NCBI RefSeq assembly: GCF_002285905.1
Contig: NZ_CP016305.1
Span: forward strand, 620,001 to 684,000
Direction: 5' to 3'
Source: Rickettsia sp. MEAM1 (Bemisia tabaci)
GTDB lineage: Bacteria > Pseudomonadota > Alphaproteobacteria > Rickettsiales > Rickettsiaceae
Length of the DNA: 64,000 nucleotides
The notes under the pieces are model-generated. The model was not told the origin of the DNA and made no database searches. It worked only from the letters and a program-made list of their open reading frames with translations. Every line of letters begins with the position of its first letter. The first letter of the stretch is position 1. The translations under genes were made by a program, and so were the position numbers. Below are positions 57,029 to 64,000 of this stretch, in pieces.

Positions 57029-58807
57029 ATGACTACTCCAATCTATTACATTAAAGATGGTAATTTAAGTTTTGCTGATAAAATAATTTTATCTGATTTA
57101 GAGCTTTATTTATACAAAGGCGATAAGATTTGTCTGATAGGTCGTAATGGCTGCGGTAAATCAAGCCTAATGAAAGTAATATCGGAAGATTATGAATTAG
57201 ATAATGGAGAATTATTTAAAGACCCTGCAATCACAACCGGATATTTAAAACAAGATATTGCAATCAAACTTAATTCTAACGTCTATGATTTCATTTTAGA
57301 TCAGAACAGTAAAAATGAAATAGATAAGTATGAAATAGATATAATACTAGAAAAGTTACAAATCAACGGCACAGATAACCTATCCACCTACTCAGGTGGA
57401 CAGCTTAGAAGAGCCAGCCTTGCTAAAGCCTTAATATTAGAACCAGAAATATTATTGCTTGATGAGCCGACTAATCATTTAGATATTGAAACAATTGAAT
57501 GGCTGGAAGGATACGTTAAATCATATAATGGTGCGATTATTTGCGTTAGTCACGATAGAACTTTTCTATCAAACGTGACTAATAAAATTTGGTGGCTTGA
57601 TCGTGGACATTTACGCAAATCCGATAAAGGATTCAAATATTTTGACGAATGGCAAAATATTATTATAGAGCAAGAAGAAGCAGCCCTGCGGAAATTAAAT
57701 AAAAAATTAGCTCAAGAAAATGACTGGTTAAACGCAGGTGTCACAGCTAGACGTAAGCGTAACCAGAAAAGGCTTGCTCAGCTAAAAACTTTAAGGGATA
57801 TAGCAAGAGACCACGCTGCAAAGCTAGCTCGTTCAAAACAAAGAGTCCAAGCAGAGCTTGAAGAAAATATAGCTAAAAGTAAGTTTATTATCGAAGCTGA
57901 TAATGTTAGTTTTAGCTATAAAAATACTAAAATTATTGATAATTTTAGCTTCCGTGTTAAAAAAGGCGAAAAGATCGGCATAATTGGAGCGAATGGCTCA
58001 GGAAAATCTACTTTTATCAAATTACTAACCAAACAACTTACTCCTGAAATCGGCAAAATTATATATGGTGGTAATTTAGATATTTCATATTTTGATCAAC
58101 ATCGAGAAAAACTAAACCATAATCATACTTTACAGCAAACTTTATGTCCTACTGGTGGGGATCAGGTATTTTTGCCTAATGATAAAACCATGCATGTTGC
58201 TGGTTATTTAAAGCAATTCATGTTCGACCCTAAGCTACTAAATGCTAAAACTGCTATTCTATCAGGAGGTGAGGCTAACAGACTATTACTAGCAAAAATT
58301 TTAATTAACCCTGGCAATTTGCTCATCCTAGATGAACCAACCAATGATTTAGATATGGATAGTTTAGAGATTTTACTAGACATACTTGCAGATTATTCCG
58401 GTACTTTAATAGTAGTTAGCCATGATCGTGATTTTTTAGATAGATTAGTTACACGTACTTTAGTCTTTGCTCAAGGTAAAATTCACGATTTAACAGGTGG
58501 ATATGAAGATTACAAACAATATTTTACTGCAAACCCCACAACTAAAAAAACCTCAAAGCCTATAACTCCTATTTCTAGTCCTAAAGAACCACAAAACAAA
58601 AAACTATCTTACAAATATCAACGTTTGCTTGAAATATTACCACATGAAATTGAAAAATTAGAAGCTTCAATTAAAGCTTTAGAAAAGCAACTTGAGGATA
58701 GTAATTTATATTTAGCAAACCCTCAAAAATATAATCAAATCAGTACTCAACTAGTTAATGATAAAAAGAAACTTGATGAGTTATTAAATCAGTGGCTTAC
58801 AATATAA
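57029..58807 (+). CDS. uup: ABC-F ATPase, Uup-like
   Basis: 592 aa soluble protein with two ABC domains: Walker A GRNGCGKSS and GANGSGKST, signatures YSGGQLRRASLAKAL and LSGGEANRLLLAKIL, Walker B ILLLDEPTNHLD and LLILDEPTNDLD. The linker is charged and helical, and the C-terminus (about 525-592) forms a coiled coil typical of Uup. ABC-F proteins act on ribosomes; Uup also influences transposon excision in E. coli, which is notable here. Confidence 0.85.
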   Translation: MTTPIYYIKDGNLSFADKIILSDLELYLYKGDKICLIGRNGCGKSSLMKVISEDYELDNGELFKDPAITTGYLKQDIAIKLNSNVYDFILDQNSKNEIDKYEIDIILEKLQINGTDNLSTYSGGQLRRASLAKALILEPEILLLDEPTNHLDIETIEWLEGYVKSYNGAIICVSHDRTFLSNVTNKIWWLDRGHLRKSDKGFKYFDEWQNIIIEQEEAALRKLNKKLAQENDWLNAGVTARRKRNQKRLAQLKTLRDIARDHAAKLARSKQRVQAELEENIAKSKFIIEADNVSFSYKNTKIIDNFSFRVKKGEKIGIIGANGSGKSTFIKLLTKQLTPEIGKIIYGGNLDISYFDQHREKLNHNHTLQQTLCPTGGDQVFLPNDKTMHVAGYLKQFMFDPKLLNAKTAILSGGEANRLLLAKILINPGNLLILDEPTNDLDMDSLEILLDILADYSGTLIVVSHDRDFLDRLVTRTLVFAQGKIHDLTGGYEDYKQYFTANPTTKKTSKPITPISSPKEPQNKKLSYKYQRLLEILPHEIEKLEASIKALEKQLEDSNLYLANPQKYNQISTQLVNDKKKLDELLNQWLTI

Positions 58808-58830
58808 AGTTAATTTTTGTTAATAAATAC

Positions 58831-58859
58831 TTGACTTAAATTTTACTATTTGCTAACGT
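58831..58859 (+). promoter_or_regulatory. putative promoter of the coiled-coil gene
   Basis: TTGACT (58831-58836), 17-bp spacer, TAACGT (58854-58859), 37 bp before the GTG start at 58897. Confidence 0.4.
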
Positions 58860-58896
58860 TTTTTCGCAATGAGAGCAATAGATATAAAAGGTTATT

Positions 58897-59949
58897 GTGA
58901 GTAATAAAGAAAATATAAGCAAGAAACAGATAGATGATCTTCAAATTTCTAATGAGATTAAATCTATACTTTCTCAAGTAAGTGCTACTAATAATCCTGC
59001 AGAATTAAGTAGATTAGCAAGTCAAATACGATCGCTAAAATCTGATAATAGTTATCTTAATAATATAATTGATGAAATTCAAAACACTATAATAAAAAAG
59101 CAAGAAACTTCTGAAATACAATCTAATTCTGAAACTTATGCAAGAGACTTAGAAAAATTACAACAGCAACTACAACAAGAAGAAATACAAAAATATAAAG
59201 CAAAAGTAACAGAACAAATTAGAGAGCTTAATACTAAACACGATAAATTTAAGGAAAATCTAGAAGAATATAAAAAATTATATACCCCACTAGAAGAAAT
59301 GGTAAAAAAAGATTCTAAAGGGGATATAACAATTGATGAAAAAGTTGTAGATAAAAATATACTAACTCATCAAGAAGTAGAAGAGCGTAGACAAAAATTT
59401 GCAGGGCTTAAAGAACAAGAGAAAGGAATAAATGAAGTATTTGAGAAAGCTCAGCAAGAAAAGGAAGAGCTAGAAAAAGAAATTAACAGCTTATCGCAAA
59501 TAAAAAAACAAAATTTAACCCCAGAGCAAATAAATAAACTAAAAACTAATCATGAAAAGCTAGCAGCAAATAAGGACTTATTAGAAAAAGCTCGAGAAAT
59601 AAGACAAAACATAAAGAGTGATCTCGATAAATTAAAATCATCGCATGAAAAAGATCACGTACATATAAAACAATTTAAAGATGCTATAGAAAAAACGGAA
59701 CGTACTAGAAGCCCTGATAAACATGAACAATTAAAGCAAAAACATATTTTACTTCATAATCAACATGACGCAATAACAAATAATAAAGAGCTGGATAAAA
59801 ACGATAAAAAAACACGCCAAAATATAAAAACTCAGCACCAATGCGATAAAATAAAAGATTCTGTAACTAATTCAGAACCTAAAAAAACTATATCACAAAA
59901 TGTACAACCACAAATTAATAATCAAAAAAAAATAGGTCGGGAAATATAA
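58897..59949 (+). CDS. coiled-coil protein, unknown function
   Basis: 350 aa from a GTG start. The sequence is highly charged, dominated by Glu, Lys and Gln, and heptad-like throughout (for example DLEKLQQQLQQEEIQKYKAK). No signal peptide, membrane helix or enzymatic motif is seen. The C-terminus is basic and Asn/Gln-rich. Rickettsia secrete several such proteins without a classical signal, so an effector role is possible but unproven. A 77-aa gene follows at 50 bp. Confidence 0.65.
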   Translation: MSNKENISKKQIDDLQISNEIKSILSQVSATNNPAELSRLASQIRSLKSDNSYLNNIIDEIQNTIIKKQETSEIQSNSETYARDLEKLQQQLQQEEIQKYKAKVTEQIRELNTKHDKFKENLEEYKKLYTPLEEMVKKDSKGDITIDEKVVDKNILTHQEVEERRQKFAGLKEQEKGINEVFEKAQQEKEELEKEINSLSQIKKQNLTPEQINKLKTNHEKLAANKDLLEKAREIRQNIKSDLDKLKSSHEKDHVHIKQFKDAIEKTERTRSPDKHEQLKQKHILLHNQHDAITNNKELDKNDKKTRQNIKTQHQCDKIKDSVTNSEPKKTISQNVQPQINNQKKIGREI

Positions 59950-59999
59950 TTCATTCATCTATAAAATAATCAATCACAAAACTAAAAAAGGAGAAAATT

Positions 60000-60233
60000 A
60001 TGTCTAAAGAAAAAAAAACTGCCGCTGAATTATTTAAAGAATTCCAAAAAACTTATAATCCTGAAGCAAACAAAGCTTTTGTAGAACAAACACAACAACA
60101 TTCCAAAAATCTAGTAGAAATGGTTACTCACCATTCAACACCACCTCATCATGGAGATTTGCATCAAGAACAAGATAATAGCGTTAAAAAATTAGGAGGT
60201 ACTAAACATCACTCTAAATGTGAAATAATGTAA
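60000..60233 (+). CDS. 77-aa His-rich protein with CaaX-like C-terminus
   Basis: The protein begins MSKEKKTAAELFKEFQKTYN and contains three His pairs (THHSTPPHHGDLHQ, KHHSK). It ends KKLGGTKHHSKCEIM, so the last four residues are Cys-Glu-Ile-Met, a plausible eukaryotic farnesylation box with basic residues upstream. A GGAG ribosome site lies 7 bp before the ATG. No homologue recognised. Some intracellular bacteria use host prenylation to localise effectors; whether this one does is speculative. Confidence 0.6.
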   Translation: MSKEKKTAAELFKEFQKTYNPEANKAFVEQTQQHSKNLVEMVTHHSTPPHHGDLHQEQDNSVKKLGGTKHHSKCEIM

Positions 60234-60352
60234 TTATCTTTCTTCTTTATTTTCATATAACCTATCTAGAATCTACACAAATTCCAAATTCTATGCATTT
60301 TTTAAAAATGCATAGAACCTAAGTAACCCGTCATCTAATATTATTTAAAAAT

Positions 60353-60381
60353 TTGATAAAGTTATTTAAATATATTATAAT
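60353..60381 (+). promoter_or_regulatory. sigma-70-type promoter of miaB
   Basis: TTGATA (60353-60358), 17-bp spacer, TATAAT (60376-60381), with a small GACCTTTTAAGGT hairpin between it and the miaB ATG at 60415. Confidence 0.6.
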
Positions 60382-60414
60382 GTAGACCTTTTAAGGTATT
60401 ACAAAACATTATAT

Positions 60415-61755
60415 ATGAGTAAGAAGCTTTATATTAAAACTTACGGATGTCAGATGAATGTGTATGACTCCGTTAAGATGCAGGACTTGCTATATCCTTA
60501 TGGCTATGAGCCTACGGAAAATATCGAGGAAGCAGATGTTATTATTTTAAATACTTGCCATATTAGAGAAAAAGCCGCAGAAAAAACCTATTCGGAACTT
60601 GGTCGCATTAAAAAATTACAAGATGCACGAAAAAAACAAGGTTTAAATTCAGCAATAATAGTAGTAGCTGGCTGTGTTGCACAAGCTGAGGGCGAAGAAA
60701 TTTTTACCAGAACTCCTTATGTTGATATCGTAGTTGGTCCTCAATCTTATTATAACTTACCTGAATTAATTTCTAAAGTTGTTAGACACGAAAAACACTT
60801 AATTGATCTTGATTTTGTTGAAGAAGCAAAATTTGACCAATTACCTGAGCAGTTATATCCGCAAGGAGCTAGTAGCTTTATATCAGTGCAAGAGGGGTGC
60901 GATAAGTTTTGTACTTTTTGCGTAGTACCTTATACTAGAGGTGCTGAATTTTCAAGAAATGTAGAGCAAGTTTATAGAGAAGCCTTAAAGGTAGTTAGCA
61001 GCGGTGCTAAAGAAATCATGCTGCTTGGACAGAATGTTAATGCCTATCACGGCAAAACATCAGACGATAAAATATTTTCTCTTGCTGATTTGATAAGGCA
61101 TTTAGCAAAAATTCCAAATTTAGAGAGATTACGTTATACCACGTCACATCCGATAGATATGACAGATGATTTAATAAGCTTGCACGGCTTAGAGCCTAAA
61201 TTAATGCCGTTTTTACATCTTCCAGTGCAATCAGGTTCAAATAAAATACTCAAGGCAATGAACCGCAAACATGATCGGGATTATTACTTTGACATAATTG
61301 ATCGCTTAAGAAAAGCAAGACCTGATATAGTTTTATCTTCTGATTTTATTGTTGGATTTCCTGGCGAAACAGATGAAGATTTTACCGATACTTTAGATTT
61401 AGTCCGTAAAGTAAAATATGGTCAATGCTATTCATTTAAATATAGCCCACGTCCTGGTACCCCAGGGACAACAAGAAACGATCAAGTGCCTGAACATATT
61501 AAATCAGAAAGATTAACTATCTTACAGCAAGAATTATCAAATCAACAGCTAGCCTTTAATGAAAGCTGTGTAGGAAGTATTATGAAAGTTTTATTTGATC
61601 GTAATGGTAAATTTGATGATCAAATCATAGGCAAAACACCTTATATGCAGTCCGTATATATCAAAAACCCTAATAAAGATTTACTTGGTAAAATTATTGA
61701 GGTAAAAATTACTAAAGCAGCACTTAATAGTTTAAGTGGCGAAATATACCGTTAA
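60415..61755 (+). CDS. miaB: tRNA-2-methylthio-N6-dimethylallyladenosine synthase MiaB
   Basis: 446 aa radical-SAM methylthiotransferase acting on i6A37 of tRNAs. The N-terminal UPF0004 domain has Cys in [20 protein letters not shown] and [10 protein letters not shown] (second cluster); the radical-SAM motif is [17 protein letters not shown]; a C-terminal TRAM domain binds tRNA. Full length. Confidence 0.95.
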   Translation: MSKKLYIKTYGCQMNVYDSVKMQDLLYPYGYEPTENIEEADVIILNTCHIREKAAEKTYSELGRIKKLQDARKKQGLNSAIIVVAGCVAQAEGEEIFTRTPYVDIVVGPQSYYNLPELISKVVRHEKHLIDLDFVEEAKFDQLPEQLYPQGASSFISVQEGCDKFCTFCVVPYTRGAEFSRNVEQVYREALKVVSSGAKEIMLLGQNVNAYHGKTSDDKIFSLADLIRHLAKIPNLERLRYTTSHPIDMTDDLISLHGLEPKLMPFLHLPVQSGSNKILKAMNRKHDRDYYFDIIDRLRKARPDIVLSSDFIVGFPGETDEDFTDTLDLVRKVKYGQCYSFKYSPRPGTPGTTRNDQVPEHIKSERLTILQQELSNQQLAFNESCVGSIMKVLFDRNGKFDDQIIGKTPYMQSVYIKNPNKDLLGKIIEVKITKAALNSLSGEIYR

Positions 61756-61998
61756 TACTTTAAAATTTAATATAATAGTTTAATTTGAAAGAGCGATAAT
61801 CATTATCTGCTAATTTTTCAAATTAAACGAAGTATATGTTCCTTTTCAAATACTCCTATTCTTTATTTATTCATACTATATATTGTACTTTTTTTGTCAG
61901 GTTATTTAATTTTATATGTTAATAATATTTAATAAGTTGATCTGGGAAAGTAAATTATTAATAATATAATTATATAGGACAATTTGATTAAGGGTATA
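61756..61998. other. AT-rich spacer, no gene seen
   Basis: Unstructured AT-rich DNA between miaB and the LRR gene. TATAATTATATAGG near 61965-61980 may hold the -10 element for the LRR gene. Confidence 0.4.
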
Positions 61999-63165
61999 AT
62001 GATGAAATTTGATTCATATAAAGAAGGTACTTTATTAGATTTAGAAAACGCTAACTTAAAAGAGCCAGATATTTCTGATTTACTTGAATCTTTAAGCAAT
62101 AACCATCAAGTGACCCAATTAAAGTTAGCTGGGAAGTATATTAATGATGGAATTATACAAAATCTTACTGACATTAATTTTATAAATTGTATCTATATTA
62201 CAGATAAAGGAATAGAGGCTTTAGCTAATTCGCCAAATATGCAGAATCTTACCAGCATTAATTTTCAATACTGTTACAAGATTACAAATAAAGGAATAGA
62301 GGCTTTAGCGGATTCACAAAATATACAGAACCTTAGCAGCATTAGTTTTGAGGACTGTTATAAGATTACTGATGAAGGAGTAGAAAGTTTAGTAAATTCA
62401 CCAAATATGCAAAACCTTACTAGCATTAATTTAGGAGGGTGCAACATTACGGATAAAGCGTTAACGGATTTAACAAACTCTTCAAATATGCAAAATATTA
62501 CCAGCATTAATTTCAGAGGAACTATTATCACGGATAAAGCGTTGATGGATTTAGCAAATTCTCTAAATATGCAAAATATTACTAATATTAATTTTAAAGA
62601 TTGTAATGATATTACGAATAAAGGGATAACGGATTTAGTTAATTCTTCAAGCACAAAAAATCTTACTATTATCTCATTATCAACACTAATGTCGATTGAA
62701 GAAATAGAAGATATTGTAAAAAAATTACCTAAAATTCAAGAATTAAAGATTGCCGATGATAATGGATTAAGCGAGTTTTGTAATTATTTAATTCAGCTGA
62801 GAGATTTTGAATCTAATTCCGATTTTAATAAAGAAGAAAGAATAAAAGATATAATGTTTAGTTTTGCTCAACAAGGAAAAGATGAATATATTAAATACAT
62901 ATTGAATAATCAAGAAAAATATCCTTTTTTAGTTAACACCAAAGATGAATATGATCATAATTTAATGCATTTTTATACACATGACCCTGAAATGCAGAAA
63001 TTATTTTTTGAAAAAGGCATGATTCCTTCTAAAGAAATAGATCCAGATAATATAATGCTTAGTATTGTGAATGACGCACAGTCAGTACATACATCAGAAG
63101 TAACAAAGCGTACAAATTTTTTTACTAATGAGTTAGTACAAGTATTTAGGGCACCGTCAAGTTAA
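61999..63165 (+). pseudogene. leucine-rich-repeat protein, 3' end truncated by IS
   Basis: About 388 residues before the IS-derived PSS tail. I use the ATG at 61999 (MMKFDSYKEG); the upstream TTG at 61984 is less likely. Seven or so imperfect repeats of ~27 residues (for example NMQNLTSINFQYCYKITNKG) form a cysteine-containing/RI-like LRR domain at about 35-230. A helical, ankyrin-like region follows (YILNNQEKYPFLVNTKDEYD). No signal peptide. LRR proteins in Rickettsia are candidate host-interaction factors. The native C-terminus is lost. Confidence 0.65.
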
Positions 63166-64000
63166 GGGAGGTATAAATTAAGTATTGAGCAATTACAGGG
63201 AATGATTTATAGAATAGCAGTAACAATTTATCCTAGATTTTACCGCTATGCATATTACTCAAGCCCCGAATAGACATCGTTTTCCAGCAAGCATTATTAG
63301 CCATACAGTATGGTTATATCATCGCTTTAATAATAGTTACCGAGATGTTCAAGAGCAGATGGCTTATCGAGGTATTATATTAAGTCATGAGACTGTAAGG
63401 TTTTGGTGTTATAAGTTTGTAGTTTATTTTCAAGATGTTATTAGTAAGAGAGAGCGAAAGCCAACTGATAAATGGCATTTGGATGAGATGAATATCAAGA
63501 TCAAAGGTGAAGTATTCATATTATGGAGAGCTGTTGACTCTGAGGGACATGAATTAGAAGTATTACTGCAGAAGCGTCGTAACAAGAAATCAGCTATTCG
63601 CTTTTTATCAAGATTATTGGGTAATTATCCATGTCCAAGGGTTATTGTGACTGATAAGCTAAAAAGCTACATTAAACCAGTTAGGTATATGTGTCCTAGG
63701 ACTAAGCATCGTACCGATAAAAGACTAAATAATCGGATTGAGAATGCCCATCAGCCAACTAGGAGAAAAGAGAAGATACTGATTAAATTTAAGCATCCTA
63801 ATTCAGCACAATGTACATTATCACTGATGGGAAAAGTCAGAAATATATTTGCTGTAAATGTTGGAAGATATACTAAAACAGCATCTGAGCAAAGAATTGC
63901 ATTTGCGTCCGCTAAATCCATTTGGGATGAAGCTACTCAAAGACTTCTTGCTGTCTGAAATCTAAAAATATAGTACTTTGTGACACTAATTTACTTAACT
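63150..64000 (+). mobile_element. IS6-like full copy K (runs off the window)
   Basis: 851 of the expected 861 bp are visible; the last 10 bp of the right repeat lie beyond the edge. Left end inside the LRR gene. Confidence 0.93.
63248..63958 (+). CDS. IS6-family-like transposase (copy K)
   Basis: 236 aa, identical to the copy A protein. Confidence 0.92.
   Translation: MHITQAPNRHRFPASIISHTVWLYHRFNNSYRDVQEQMAYRGIILSHETVRFWCYKFVVYFQDVISKRERKPTDKWHLDEMNIKIKGEVFILWRAVDSEGHELEVLLQKRRNKKSAIRFLSRLLGNYPCPRVIVTDKLKSYIKPVRYMCPRTKHRTDKRLNNRIENAHQPTRRKEKILIKFKHPNSAQCTLSLMGKVRNIFAVNVGRYTKTASEQRIAFASAKSIWDEATQRLLAV

Overview
The window is AT-rich, and its gene content and synteny are those of a Rickettsia: an ATP/ADP-translocase-type nucleotide carrier, an SSS-transporter/histidine-kinase fusion, NtrX, recA-fabG-acpP-fabF, rsmD-rluB, a ProP-like MFS carrier, and abundant short palindromic repeats between genes. 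The very high insertion-sequence load and the number of broken genes resemble a mobile-element-laden tick endosymbiont more than a streamlined pathogen. The species assignment is inference only.

One insertion sequence dominates. It is an 861-bp IS6-family-like element with a 17-bp terminal inverted repeat starting GGCACCGTCAAGTTAAG and a 236-aa DDE transposase. There are eleven full or nearly full copies (the last runs off the window) and about a dozen fragments. Eight of the full copies are on the minus strand, and seven of those directly abut a truncated plus-strand copy cut at a different point each time; an eighth abuts the complementary right part. No full copy shows an 8-bp target duplication. 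This looks like serial intramolecular replicative transposition into resident copies, with inversions or deletions. A second element, IS200/IS605-like with a 146-aa Y1 transposase, is present as two near-complete copies and several end fragments.

Layout. 1-5.5 kb: znuC, IS copies, an old composite-like segment carrying a glycerophosphotransferase-like gene, recF split by IS200, and a severed parDE module. 5.5-15.8 kb: housekeeping genes (rsmD, rluB, rlpA, a BON lipoprotein, yciB, an FTR1/cupredoxin iron cluster, an FKBP-like protein, a tlpA-like gene, sppA, dut, tsaB). 15.8-27.6 kb: IS-rich, with typA, maf, infA, tRNA-Pro and tlc between IS copies, and rpiB cut. 27.6-35 kb: MdoB/LtaS-like sulfatase-fold protein, ftsK and the SSS-kinase. 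35-47.5 kb: more IS copies, map, tRNA-Arg, tRNA-Thr, rpmG-rpsP, hemF, an MFS carrier, a pentapeptide lipoprotein and ntrX. 47.5-54 kb: a desaturase, a response regulator, rpsF-rpsR-rplI, a broken DUF1016 nuclease, then IS200 joined to a recA gene lacking its 5' third. 54-64 kb: fabG-acpP-fabF, an ABC-F ATPase, a coiled-coil protein, a small protein with a CaaX-like C-terminus, miaB, and a leucine-rich-repeat gene cut by the last IS copy.

The main biological message is that both recA and recF are broken in the same neighbourhood where a replicative IS has proliferated. If no intact copies exist elsewhere, RecA-dependent recombination is lost. The rearranged IS junctions would then be better explained by transposase than by homologous recombination.
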